A DNA stretch of 64,000 bases from Rhizobium sp. RCAM05350 (GCA_024426085.1 CP087974.1:1302001-1366000); one strand, 5' to 3'; shown: positions 33,434 to 42,016, counted from the first letter of the stretch. Notes: generated by a model from the sequence alone, not told the origin. Made by a program: numbers and translations.

Positions 33434-33640
33434 ATGTTCGACTTTCTCGATTCGGAAGAAATGGAGAAATTGAGCCGCGCGATCGATGCGCGTTGCGTGG
33501 AGCTGAACATTCGTCCCGATAGCATTGAGGGGCAGATGGTCGCGAGCCAACTCTTAAATCTGTTCCAAAGCGGAGTAACGGACGAGGCAGAGCTGTCCAC
33601 GCGCCCGATCGCGCTGGAAAATATTCTACGTCACGGGTGA
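33434..33640 (+). CDS. Small cargo protein inside the GTA cluster (68 aa)
   Basis: ORF beginning MFDFLDSEEMEKLSRAIDAR and ending LENILRHG, with a GGGGAGCGAG ribosome region upstream. It is acidic and probably all-helical; no domain is recognised. It reads against the GTA operon and is the first of three plus-strand genes inserted between the tape-measure and DUF2460 genes, a pair that is adjacent in canonical GTA clusters. Its length and ribosome site make it a likely real gene of unknown function. Confidence 0.6.
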   Translation: MFDFLDSEEMEKLSRAIDARCVELNIRPDSIEGQMVASQLLNLFQSGVTDEAELSTRPIALENILRHG

Positions 33641-33655
33641 CGGACTAGCACGGCA

Positions 33656-33680
33656 GGAACAAAAACCGTCGTCCTTCGTT
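33656..33680 (+). promoter_or_regulatory. EcfG-type (general stress) promoter for the DUF982 gene
   Basis: Exact match to GGAAC-N16-CGTT: -35 at 33656-33660 and -10 at 33677-33680, 30 bases before the DUF982 start. This is the consensus for the alphaproteobacterial general-stress sigma factor EcfG. Confidence 0.6.
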
Positions 33681-33710
33681 TCGCGCACGAACGACTACGG
33701 GAGAAGCAAC

Positions 33711-33974
33711 ATGCACCCGATTGAAATCTGCAATCCCACCGAAATTCAGTGGGAACCGGTGATAGTCAAGCTTCGCGGCGGCATCGAGAAGAAGATATGC
33801 GGTCCGCTCCAGGGCTTTGAGATTTTGAGCCGGCACATGGTCAGCCCTAACAGCAACATCTGCGCGAACGCCGCACGCTGCTGTCGTCTGGCAATGGAAC
33901 GGAAGATGACGCCGGAGCAAGCACGGCAAGCTTTCATTGCCGCCACGATAGACCAAGAGTTGCGTGCCAACTGA
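33711..33974 (+). CDS. DUF982 family protein
   Basis: An 87-residue protein starting MHPIEICNPTEIQWEPVIVK, with the DUF982 pattern: a W-x-P-V-x-V strand, the GP turn of KKICGPLQGFEIL, a CCRLAMERKM cysteine helix and the C-terminal ARQAFIAATIDQ helix. DUF982 proteins occur in many copies in rhizobia; their role is unknown. An EcfG-type promoter lies immediately upstream, suggesting induction by general stress. It is antisense-oriented within the GTA tail module. Confidence 0.75.
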   Translation: MHPIEICNPTEIQWEPVIVKLRGGIEKKICGPLQGFEILSRHMVSPNSNICANAARCCRLAMERKMTPEQARQAFIAATIDQELRAN

Positions 33975-34003
33975 AGTCATGCCGCGCCCCTCGCTGCTAT
34001 CTG

Positions 34004-34036
34004 CCCCAAACCAACCGCCCTCACATTCGTTTGGGG
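34004..34036. repeat. Stem-loop after the DUF982 gene
   Basis: Arms CCCCAAAC (34004-34011) and GTTTGGGG (34029-34036) flank a 17-base loop, starting 30 bases after the DUF982 stop. There is no T-run, so it may be an RNA-stabilising hairpin rather than a terminator. Confidence 0.5.
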
Positions 34037-34108
34037 TGGTGGGGTAGGTATCCTCTGGCTTTGGTAATGTGTCCAAGGTAGAACGTGGTGCTGATAAGTG
34101 GAGGTGGC

Positions 34109-34379
34109 ATGAACCTGCGAGAGTTGCTCAGGTCGTGGCGCGAGTGGTCGGACGACCAAACCATCTATGTGGTCGAGCCGTGGACCAGTGAGGCCGAGGC
34201 GTTCCTTTCTAGTGAGTCTCCCGACACAAATGGTCCGATTTTTGTCTCTGGGAAGCCTTACGCTTATTTCCTTGAAGGCTTCATCGCCCGTGATTTTTCT
34301 CGATGATCTTGACGCCCCAGATGACGTGGGCGAGGTCGTGTGTGAACGGTTGATCCGTTACACTATCGACGATGCGTGA
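34109..34379 (+). CDS. Hypothetical cargo protein (one indel)
   Basis: About 89 residues starting MNLRELLRSWREWSDDQTIY after a strong GGAGGTG site. At 34294-34298 TTTTT should be TTTT; correction joins FLEGFIARDF to LDDLDAPDDVGEVVCERLIR. The acidic composition and short alpha/beta pattern resemble small immunity or phage moron proteins, but no family is recognised. It is the third plus-strand gene of the insertion and ends 110 bases from the tape-measure stop. Confidence 0.55.
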
Positions 34380-34488
34380 GTGCAAAAGCGGTTCTATGTC
34401 CCAGCAACTCTGTGTAAGCATTACATCGACGGATATGTTCTGACGATACGAGGGTGATGGGGATGGCGACGGAAAAGCTTTTCCACCG

Positions 34489-35075
34489 TCAAAGCCCCCG
34501 CCGCCCACGCCCCACCGTGCGCGTCAACATCGCCGCAATCTGCCCTTCCGACTTTCGAAAACTCTGCGCATCCGACGCCGTCACGTTGAAGACCACATTC
34601 ATCGTGGCGCCACCACCGGGAGACGCCACGCCGAGCGACCCATCGGAACCGCGCTTCAGCGGCAATATCGCCTCCGATCCAGCCTCGCCCATCAGCCCCA
34701 TCTGCCCGTCCATCGGAAAATAGGTCGGCGTCGAAATAACACCTCCGGCGGCAAAAGGCGTAACCCTGCCCGCCACGCCGCCATCGGCAAAAGCCGTCGC
34801 CCCAGTGAGGCTCCCGGCAAGCCCGGAGATCGCCGATCCGAGCAGCCCCTCGGAGCGGTTTCAACCCCGCCGAAAGCGCAATCTCCGTCAGCCGCAATCC
34901 GGCGCCGCGCAGCACATCCTCCAATCCCTTGCCGCCGCGCGTCGCCGAGGCCAAAGCCCCTGGTCAGCGCCGAGCCGAACGATCGCGAGCGCTGCTCCAA
35001 GTCGTCGAGCACATCCTTCAAGGCATCCGCCTCATCGGCTGCTGCCGAAAACCCGATCTCGTCACGTTCCATCAT
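34489..35075 (-). CDS. Short phage tail tape-measure protein, GTA gp11-like (two indels)
   Basis: About 194 residues, far shorter than siphophage tape measures but typical of GTA gp11. The start MMERDEIGFSAAADEADALK is followed by LDDLEQRSRSFGSALTGALA, then TRGGKGLEDVLRGAGLRLTE and a C-terminal GGVISTPTYFPMDGQMGLMG and GSEAILPLKRGSDGSLG, the standard tape-measure ending. Breaks lie at 34961 and 34852. The stop lies next to the cargo insertion. Confidence 0.85.
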
Positions 35076-35103
35076 TGCCTCCGTAAAAAGAATACCCGCC
35101 GCC

Positions 35104-35319
35104 TCAGTCCGGAAACGCCGCCATCAACATCTCCACCCCAGAGCGAGCAGGAACCGCAGCGGCAGGCCGCAATCCGCCGAGCGCCGCCTGTATTTCGCGC
35201 GGCGTCATCGACCAGAAATCCTGTGCTGGAAGCCGCAGCAGGCAAAGCCCGGCATGGATCACCGGCCCCCATGGAAATGGGGGCGACAGACCATCCGCCT
35301 TGCCTGCTGCGGCTCTCAA
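35104..35319 (-). CDS. Phage tail assembly chaperone, DUF2376-like (GTA gp10.1-like)
   Basis: A 71-residue protein starting MRAAAGKADGLSPPFPWGPV, with the family signature FWSMTPREIQAALGG. In GTA clusters such a small protein follows gp10 and precedes the tape measure, consistent with a tail-assembly chaperone. The start overlaps the upstream stop by four bases. Confidence 0.82.
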   Translation of the reverse strand: MRAAAGKADGLSPPFPWGPVIHAGLCLLRLPAQDFWSMTPREIQAALGGLRPAAAVPARSGVEMLMAAFPD

Positions 35320-35678
35320 GGGTTTGCGCTGTCCTCCGCGCCGCCGAAGGTCGCCGCCAGCAGTTCGCTGGTCAGCCGCGCCAGCCCGGCAATGCCGCCG
35401 TCAATGCTCATCACGGCAACATCCTCGTCGGAGACCAGATTGCCGCCGCCGCGCAGGCCGGCACTGAGAATGCGGATCATGTCCTCCGCCTTCAGCCGCC
35501 CGGCGGAAAATCGCGCGGCAAGCTCCATGAGATTGTCAGCCGCAAAAGCGGTCTCCAGTTCGGCGAGGCCACCGAGCGTCAGGCAGAGAATACGCCGCTC
35601 GCCGCCGATCACAGCCTCGACCTCGCCGCGATGCCGGTTCGCCCGGCCTGCTATCCCGGTGCTCCGCCCGATCATCAC
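35316..35678 (-). CDS. GTA-type tail chaperone (gp10-like)
   Basis: A 120-residue protein with the GTA gp10 signature EAVIGGERRILCLTLGGLAE and the helix LKAEDMIRILSAGLRGGGN. It is thought to act with the following DUF2376-like protein on the tape measure. The frame is intact. It overlaps both neighbours by four bases, so it is translationally coupled within the tail module. Confidence 0.85.
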   Translation of the reverse strand: MMIGRSTGIAGRANRHRGEVEAVIGGERRILCLTLGGLAELETAFAADNLMELAARFSAGRLKAEDMIRILSAGLRGGGNLVSDEDVAVMSIDGGIAGLARLTSELLAATFGGAEDSANP

Positions 35679-36082
35679 AGCGCCGCAAAGGTCAGAGCAC
35701 CGGCCGATTCCAGCGCCGTTTCAAACAGGATCTCGCCATTGTACTGGCCCGAATATTCCAGCGCCGTCACCTGAAACGGCCCGGACAGTGCGCCGAAATC
35801 GGGAATGACGATCTGCCAGTCGAGGATCGAGCCGTTGAAGAAAGCCGCGCGCACAAGCGCATCCGAGCTTTGATCCTTAAAGATACCGGCACCCGATACG
35901 GAGGCGCGCTGCACGCCCGCGCCGCCCAGAAGCTCCTGCCACCGCCCTGCCGATTCCGCATCCGTCGCATCCACCGTCTCGGCGTTGAACGCCAGCCGTT
36001 TCGAGCGCAGCCCCGCCACCGTCACGTAACTGCCGCCATTATCGATCTTCAAGAGAAGATCCTTCCCCTTCTGCGCCACCAT
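35675..36082 (-). CDS. Major tail tube protein, TP901-1 type (GTA gp9-like)
   Basis: Tail tube subunit of 135 residues starting MVAQKGKDLLLKIDNGGSYV, with ETVDATDAESAGRWQELLGG and YSGQYNGEILFETALESAGA, all typical of the TP901-1 major tail family. The frame is intact. It is the first gene after an intrinsic-terminator-like hairpin and has its own ribosome site (AGAAGGATG), which may allow independent expression of the tail module. Confidence 0.92.
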   Translation of the reverse strand: MVAQKGKDLLLKIDNGGSYVTVAGLRSKRLAFNAETVDATDAESAGRWQELLGGAGVQRASVSGAGIFKDQSSDALVRAAFFNGSILDWQIVIPDFGALSGPFQVTALEYSGQYNGEILFETALESAGALTFAAL

Positions 36083-36104
36083 GTTTTCATCCTTCTGGGA
36101 AACG

Positions 36105-36126
36105 AAAAAGCGCCCGCTGGGGGCGC
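36105..36126 (-). terminator. Intrinsic-terminator-like hairpin between head and tail modules
   Basis: On the minus strand, GCGCCC-CCAGC-GGGCGC is followed directly by TTTTT. It lies in the 52-base gap between the DUF3168 and tail-tube genes, the only gap longer than a few bases in this part of the operon. Confidence 0.65.
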
Positions 36127-36134
36127 CGATGAAT

Positions 36135-36556
36135 TCACATTTCGAGTGAGCGAGACGTCACTCCGTCACTACCCTGAAACACCATTTCCGCCAGATGCCC
36201 CTTGGCCTTGGCATCACGGCCAGTTTTGGTACGCCGATGGAAAATGCTGATCAGCGCAAACCCGTCCAAGACCAGATGCGCATCATCCAGCAGGACCTGT
36301 ACCCGCGCGGCAATCTCTTCCGCCGCACGGTTGCCCCCTTCTCCTGTGCGCACTTCAAGCGTGACCAGATGCTCTTCCCCGCCTCGCTCGCCGTCGATGC
36401 ATCCCGGCTCTCGATCCCGGCAACGAAAATGCATGGCCAATGGGACCGCGCCTGCGGGTGATCGTGAACCCCGTCGGCCCCGATCAACGCCGTGAGCGCC
36501 GCATCACCGGTAAGCGCCACGAAAATCGCTTTCTGCAAGGCCCCTGCAGCGCTCAT
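36135..36556 (-). CDS. Tail completion protein, DUF3168 (GTA gp8-like; one indel)
   Basis: About 140 residues starting MSAAGALQKAIFVALTGDAA. The conserved core reads FVAGIESRDASTASEAGEEH after restoration of one missing base at 36377-36380 (CCCC on the plus strand should be CCCCC), then LVTLEVRTGEGGNRAAEEIA and SIFHRRTKTGRDAKAKGHLA. DUF3168 proteins act at the head-tail joint. The start overlaps the head-tail adaptor stop by four bases. Confidence 0.88.
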
Positions 36557-36888
36557 CGCCCATCCTCCGTGCAATGGCAAACCAGATAACGCCGCGTCTC
36601 ATCCGGATCATGAAACGTCCGGACCGTAAAAACCCGCATTCCCTTGCGAAATCGCATACCGGCCTGCACATCCTCATGAAACCGGATCCAGATGCGGTGC
36701 GTCACGGTGAACACCGTCTCATCCGCCTGCTCCTCCTCGTTGACAGAGACAGGTTCGATCCGCGCCCAGAGCGATGTGACCGGCGCAAAACCCGGCACGA
36801 TACCGCCCTGGCTGTCGCCCACATCGTCGCGCATTTCCAGATCCAGCCGCGCTGACATCTGACCGGGGTCCAGTATGAGGGGCCGCAT
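36553..36888 (-). CDS. Head-tail adaptor (GTA gp7-like)
   Basis: A 111-residue protein starting MRPLILDPGQMSARLDLEMR; the segments PVTSLWARIEPVSVNEEEQA and TVTHRIWIRFHEDVQAGMRF match the SPP1 gp16-like head-tail joining family. The frame is intact and the end overlaps the DUF3168 start. A start at 36909 is open but has less conserved residues. Confidence 0.88.
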   Translation of the reverse strand: MRPLILDPGQMSARLDLEMRDDVGDSQGGIVPGFAPVTSLWARIEPVSVNEEEQADETVFTVTHRIWIRFHEDVQAGMRFRKGMRVFTVRTFHDPDETRRYLVCHCTEDGR

Positions 36889-36890
36889 AG

Positions 36891-37459
36891 TTAAAGCCCC
36901 CGCCGGCAAAAGAGTGCGATCAGCCGGTCGTAGCCGGCAGGCACCGCCGCCGGCTGGCTGTCCGGCGAGACCGCGCCGCGAAACTCGTAGAGCAGCGCTA
37001 CATGCAACAGCATCGCCCGTTTCAGCGTGTCCGGCACATCCGCACCGGTCATCCTGAAACCGGCTGAAAAATCGATCTCGATGCCGTTGATCGCCTGCCC
37101 TGCCGCAGGTTGCCGCGGCAGGATCAGCCGCGCCGGCCGCGCCTGGCCGTCCAGCACGAAACCGGCGGCATCGACGGCAAAAGGCATCCCATCCGCCTCA
37201 TAAACCGTAACCGCTTCAATCGTTTGCACCGGCCCCCTGCCAATCTGAATCACCCGCGCCTGCGGCCAGTCGTCGAGATAGAGCCGGAAGGTTCGCGTCA
37301 GCAGCACCAGCCCGGTCTGCCGTTCCAGATGTTCGCGCACGGTGCGGATCAGCCCGGTAATCAGCGCATCGTCGGCGCTTGTTTCGACGCGCAGATGCGC
37401 CTTCGTCTCGGCAAGCGTCAGCGGCTCATGAGCGGCGGCGCCAGTTCGGTGATGGTCAT
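36891..37459 (-). CDS. Head-tail connector (GTA gp6-like; one indel)
   Basis: About 189 residues starting MTITELAPP; after a shift near 37427 it continues EPLTLAETKAHLRVETSADD, the hallmark of gp6-like connector proteins, then DALITGLIRTVREHLERQTG and LLHVALLYEFRGAVSPDSQP. Read without correction, the first 12 codons run into a stop. The start lies about 145 bases downstream of the capsid gene and just beyond a strong hairpin. Confidence 0.87.
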
Positions 37460-37496
37460 GGATGTCTCCAATGGGTAATACAGCGGGCGATGGAAT

Positions 37497-37531
37497 GGGT
37501 GGACGCAGCGGGAGGGGAGCTGCGTCCACCC
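37497..37531. repeat. Strong hairpin between capsid and connector genes
   Basis: Perfect 13-base arms, GGGTGGACGCAGC (37497-37509) and GCTGCGTCCACCC (37519-37531), enclose a 9-base loop. There is no T-run on either strand. It lies 74 bases after the major capsid stop, a position suited to 3'-end protection of the capsid mRNA. Confidence 0.75.
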
Positions 37532-37604
37532 TCGCGCACTGCGGCAGGGAAGACCGCGGCGCGAATGGTTGCCACCCTTTCAGAAAGGGCAGCCTTACAC
37601 TTAG

Positions 37605-38874
37605 TCAAGATGCCGCGAATTTAATGAGCTTGATAGCCTCGAAATTTTGCACTCCACCACCGACCCGCTTGGTGGTGTAGAACAGCACATAGGGCTTGGC
37701 CGAGTAGGGATCGCGCAACACGCGCACCCCGGTGCGATCGACGACCAGATAGCCGGCGGCAAAATTGCCGAACGCGATGGCGGTGCTGTTGGCGCCGATA
37801 TCCGGCATGTCCTCGGCCTCGGCGATCGAAAAGCCCATCAGCGAAGCCTGCTGGCCAGCCACCGCCGGCGGGCGCCAGAGGTAGTTGCCATCGGCATCCT
37901 TGAACTTGCGGATCTCGGCCTGCGTCCTGCGGTTCATCACGAAGGCGGCGTTCTGCCGGTGCCCGGCCTTCAGCGCATAGATCGTGTCGATCAGCGTGTC
38001 GGACGGTCCGCTCGCCTTGAAGGCGCCGGCGGCTCCCGTGGCGACATAGCCGATATTGCCCCAGCTCCAGCTCGCCTCCGCCACATTGGTATAGCTCAGG
38101 AACCCCTTCGGCTTGTTGGTGCCGTCACCGGAAACAAAGGCCGTGCCCTCCTGCTCGCCAAAGGCGATGTCGACTTCGGAGGCGATCCAGTTCTCGATAT
38201 CGACGGCCGCATCGTCGAGAAGGGCTGCAGTCGCCGCCGGCATGGCATAGAGTTCCATGGTCGGGAAGGAGAGTTCGGCCAGCTGTGGCGTCGCCGTCTG
38301 CGGCCGCGCCGCCGTCTCCGCCACCCAGCCGGTCGCCATGCCGGAAAGCGCAAACGGCTTCTTCAGCACCGCCCCCGACACTTGCCTGACCGTCGCCATG
38401 GAGCGGATTGGCGAAACCACCGAAAGTCGGCGGCCAATCTCCGTGTCGGTCTCGTTCGGCACCAGATAACCGCCGTCGCTGGCCGAGCCGATCGAAAACG
38501 CCTTGGCCTCCAGCTCGCGCAGCGCCTGCCTCGTCGCCCCGGCGGATATAGCTTTCGAACGCCGCCTTGTGCTCCATCGTCTCCAGGCTGGTCTCGCCGC
38601 TGCGACCCAGCGCCGGCCGCGCCTTCTTCAGCGCCAGCTGGTCGATGACGCGCTTCTGCTCGTCCATGCTGCGCGAAATGCGGTCCATCTTGTCACGGGT
38701 GACGACATCGGCGGTCAGCTTGCTTTCCAGTTCGCCCAGCCGCCGGTCATTGGTTTCCTTGAATGCCTCGAAGGCACCCATGAAATCCTCGAAGGCGGCC
38801 GTCATCGTCTCCGGCGCCGTCTTGATTTCAGGGGCGACCTTGCTCTGCGGCGCCATATTGCTCGTCTCGTTCAT
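37605..38874 (-). CDS. HK97-fold major capsid protein (GTA gp5-like; one indel)
   Basis: Major head protein of about 422 residues. The N-terminal delta/scaffold part is helical (ETNDRRLGELESKLTADVVT); after the cleavage region the mature domain includes GYLVPNETDTEIGRRL, QLAELSFPTMELYAMPAATA and DRTGVRVLRDPYSAKPYVLF. A break at 38521-38526 reflects a lost CG on the coding strand; correction reads DEAGALRELEAKAFSIGS. The start overlaps the protease stop by four bases. Confidence 0.92.
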
Positions 38875-39450
38875 CGATGTGTCCTTCTGTCAGAGAGCTT
38901 CATCATCCGGGCCGCCCGCCGCATCGTGCGCACGAGCTCCGTTTCCTTGTCGCGAAAGAACCGCGCATTCTTGACGTTCGAAACCCGCGCCGATGGCAGC
39001 ATCGGGAAGGTGACGATCGAGATTTCCCAGAGATCGGCTTCGAGGATGCGGCGCACGCCGGTCTTGCCATCGGTCCTGGCCTTGACGGTCTGGAAACCGA
39101 TCGACAGTCCGTCGAGCGCGCCGGCCTTCATCAGCATGTGCACCTCCTGCGCGCGGGCAACGCCCGGCGACAGAAGCCCCTCGACATAGAGCCCCGCGCG
39201 CATCCTCGCGGATGGTCTTCCAGGTGCCCAAGGGTTCACCGGGATCGTGCTGGAACAGCATGCGCACACCGGACGCGCCACGCCGCGCCAGCGACTGTTG
39301 AAAGGCGCCCGGCGCAATCGCGTCCTTGCCGAGATCGACCTCGCCAAAAATGCTGGCATAGCCGGAAAACCGTCCCTCCCCGGTCAACCCGGAAAGCGTC
39401 AGATTGGCAAACTTCTGCGTTCGCCAGACAGGCAGCCTGTCGGTCGTCAT
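38871..39450 (-). CDS. Prohead protease, HK97 family (GTA gp4-like; one indel)
   Basis: Head-maturation serine protease of about 192 residues. The N-terminus MTTDRLPVWRTQKFANLTLS leads to GYASIFGEVDLGKDAIAPGA and MLFQHDPGEPLGTW, with the catalytic His in the QHDP motif. The Ser side lies in MKAGALDGLSIGFQTVKART. At 39192-39195 an extra base splits the gene; correction reads EDARGLYVEGLLS. Translational coupling to the capsid gene by an ATGA overlap is typical. Confidence 0.9.
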
Positions 39451-39483
39451 GGGTCTCTCCAAATTTGAAAGGGGTAAGCAATG

Positions 39484-39522
39484 GCCAATAGCCAGTAGAG
39501 GCCTTGACGACTGCCTATTGGC
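39484..39522. repeat. Short inverted repeat after the DUF6107-like gene
   Basis: GCCAATAG (39484-39491) pairs with CTATTGGC (39515-39522) across 23 bases; the second arm overlaps the stop codon of the DUF6107-like gene. It is a weak hairpin of unclear role. Confidence 0.4.
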
Positions 39523-39842
39523 TACTCGCTACTGCCGCGTCCATATCGCTCCGCCATGCGCACCACCGCGCCCAGCGCCCACCAGGCCGAAAGACTGGCG
39601 GCGGCCGAGCCTGTCAACATCACCTCGGCGCCTGAAAGACTGCCGGCGATATCGAGTTTGGTGACAATCCAGAGCCCCGCCGGGCCGCCGAAAATCAGCC
39701 CGCAGGAAAGGCCGGTGAAAAAGCGCGAGGCAGCCTCACGCTTGCCCTTCGGCAGCATGTAGATCAGCGACACCGCAGCCCCGGCCGCAGCGCCGATCCC
39801 CTTGGCAGCCCAAAGGCCCGGGTCATTGCCAAAATCAGCCAT
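39522..39842 (-). CDS. DUF6107-like membrane protein in the GTA head module
   Basis: A 106-residue protein starting MADFGNDPGLWAAKGIGAAA, with two or three hydrophobic segments (GAAAGAAVSLIYMLPKGK, FFTGLSCGLIFGGPAGLWIV, LTGSAAASLSAWWALGAVV). Rhizobial GTA clusters commonly carry such a small membrane protein between portal and protease; I match it to the DUF6107 family from memory. The role is unknown; a holin-like or scaffolding function is possible. The frame is intact. Confidence 0.7.
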   Translation of the reverse strand: MADFGNDPGLWAAKGIGAAAGAAVSLIYMLPKGKREAASRFFTGLSCGLIFGGPAGLWIVTKLDIAGSLSGAEVMLTGSAAASLSAWWALGAVVRMAERYGRGSSE

Positions 39843-39862
39843 TTGTTAAGTCCTTGATGCTA

Positions 39863-41255
39863 TTATCGGAATTGCATCGTCCTCACGCGGCCGCAGCCAA
39901 CTTCCGCCGGGTCATGCACAGCATGACGTAGCGTCATCTGCAGAAATTCCTGATTCTTTTGAATCCCTTGGCCGGCGATCTTCGATGATCGAATCAGGCC
40001 GCTCCCAGATTGATTCAATGAAGCGGGAAATAGATTCCGGAAAGCCCGTGAAGAGCCTGTATTTGCTCGGCAAAGACACCCCCGAACCATCACACCAGCC
40101 GCCCCCCAATACCCGACCGCCTGCCGCTTCTCCTCGTCGCTCAAAAAATCCGCGTCCTTCATCCGCGCCCAGACCTCGCTGCGTTCGCCGGTCAGCCCGG
40201 TCACCTGGTCGAGATCCGGCACCAGTTTCAACGGCTCACCCGACTGCCCGGAGAACCAGCCCGACAGCGCCGCAGCCGTGCGAAAAATCATCGGCAGGAT
40301 AGTGAGCCGGTAGAGCGCCCGGTTGGCCTCCTGATAATTGGCATAGGTATTGTCGCCGGGAATGCCGAGCAGCATCGGCGGCACACCGAAGGCAAGCGCA
40401 ATGTCGCGCCGCGCCATTCTTTGCCTCGACGAAATCCATATCCTTCGGCGAAAGCCCCATCACCTTCCAGTCGAGCCCGCCTTCCAGCAGCAGCGGCCGC
40501 CCGGCACGGATCGGGCCGGAATAGCCCTCGTCCAACTCGTTCTTCAACCGGTCATACTGGTCGGCCGACAGATTGCCGCCCTCCTTCGGCTGGTAGACCA
40601 AAGCACCTGAAGGCCGGGCCGAATTGTCGAGCAGCGCCTTGTTCCAGGTCGCCGCCGCATTGGAGAGATCGAGCGCCATCTGTGCCGCCGCCAACGGCGG
40701 AAAGCCAAGATGATCGTCGAGCGGATGAAACAATCTCAGATGCAGAAGCCCGTCTTCGCCGGCCGAAATCCGCCGCACCAGGTTGCCTACCCGGTATTCA
40801 TAGGCCTCCGGCCAGCCGTCGCGTCCTTCGAGGATACGCACCCGGTCCGGACGCAGCAGGTGCAGTTCGCGCACCGCACCGCCGATCTCGGCCGCATCGA
40901 CATAGGCATTGCCGGACAGCAGCAGATGACCATAGAGCGTCTCCAGGAAATCATGTCCCCCCATCCGCCCGTTCGGTCGTGCCAAAAGTGCCAGAACCGG
41001 ATGCTCGCTCCCGCTCCTCCACCCCCTCATAGGCGAGCAGCGGCACGTTTGCCGCAGCCTCCGAAATCAGCCGCACCGCCCGGTGTGCCACCGGGTTGCG
41101 CATGAAACCTTCGCGGGCAAGCGCCGAATAGGATCGCCCGGTCCAGTCGCGCGCCCCTCCTGCGCGATCGCGATGAAGCCGGACGTGGCCTTGGTTTCGC
41201 GCAAGAGCTCGCTCTCCACCGGGCGGCGCCACGGCAGACGGAATGGATTTTTCAT
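39863..41255 (-). CDS. Phage portal protein, HK97 type (GTA gp3-like; three indels)
   Basis: Dodecameric DNA gate of the head. The start MKNPFRLPWRRPVESELLRE is followed by REGFMRNPVAHRAVRLISEA, LLARPNGRMGGHDFLETLYG, LLLSGNAYVDAAEIGGAVRE and GVPPMLLGIPGDNTYANYQE, all portal signatures. Breaks lie near 41154-41157 (one base missing), 41006 (extra) and 40418 (extra). The C-terminus runs about 70 residues past the usual ending FLSDEEKRQAVGY in sequence rich in GANTC sites, so the true stop may be upstream of 39863. Confidence 0.9.
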
Positions 41256-41316
41256 GATGTCGTTATCCTTGAATGCCGCGTCAGCGCGGCCTGAACCGAA
41301 TGAAAGCCGATACCGT

Positions 41317-41937
41317 TTATGCCGTCCCGGCGAGCCGGATCGCCGCGAGATATCGCCTGCCGTAGCCTGCCACCAGCTCCGCCCTGTCGCGGCCGTTGAT
41401 AATCCGCCGCGCGCCGATCCAGTCCGTTCTATCTCCAGAGAAATACTGCCCTAGCCTGCGGCCGGTAAACGCGCCGGCCTGCATGCCAACAAACAGGATG
41501 TCGACCGCAATGGTCATTTCCATCGCCTGCTCCGGATGGGAAATCAGGTCGATCCCGGTTATCAGCGCCATCTTTTCATAATTGGCCCTGTGCGTCAGCT
41601 GCACCAGCCCGCGCCCCAGCCAGGTCTTGCCCTCGGCATCCCGCCGCCAGTACGGCACCGACACAGAGGACAGCCTGCCGTTGTCAAAAGCGCTGTCGAG
41701 AAGGGCAATCGCTTGGCTGTCGCTTGTGGCAAAGGTTTCGCGCACTGGCTGCATCGTCCGGCCGGTTTCGTGATGCGCGGTCGCCAGCATATAGGCGAGC
41801 CAGCGGTCATCGGTCTCGCCAACATCGCTGCCATGATCGAGAATCGCCGTCAGTCCCGCCACCTGGTGTTTTTTCAAGACACCGTCGAACAGGGAAACAC
41901 GCACCGCATCGAAAAAGGTTTTTCGCGCAAACGTCAT
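41317..41937 (-). CDS. Chitinase-like (GH19) lysozyme, probable endolysin
   Basis: A 206-residue enzyme starting MTFARKTFFDAVRVSLFDGV. The segments MLATAHHETGRTMQPVRETF and KTWLGRGLVQLTHRANYEKM hold the catalytic glutamate and the substrate-groove motif of the phage GH19 chitinase-like endolysins. No signal peptide is seen, so a holin would be needed for export. It lies between the terminase and portal genes, a place not used for lysis genes in Rhodobacter GTA, with the same orientation as the structural genes. Confidence 0.8.
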   Translation of the reverse strand: MTFARKTFFDAVRVSLFDGVLKKHQVAGLTAILDHGSDVGETDDRWLAYMLATAHHETGRTMQPVRETFATSDSQAIALLDSAFDNGRLSSVSVPYWRRDAEGKTWLGRGLVQLTHRANYEKMALITGIDLISHPEQAMEMTIAVDILFVGMQAGAFTGRRLGQYFSGDRTDWIGARRIINGRDRAELVAGYGRRYLAAIRLAGTA

Positions 41938-41982
41938 GCATCCTCCGCTTCCGGTCACAAGACTTGAAAAATGTCGTGACTC

Positions 41983-42016
41983 TAAATCGATTTAACCAAT
42001 TTAAATCGTTTAAATT
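41983..42016. promoter_or_regulatory. AT-rich double operator-like site between endolysin and small plus-strand gene
   Basis: The palindrome TAAATCGATTTA (41983-41994) is followed by the related TTAAATCGTTTAA (from 42001), about 18 bases apart. It lies in the divergent gap between the endolysin (start 41937) and the small gene at 42101, as expected for a repressor site. Confidence 0.4.
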
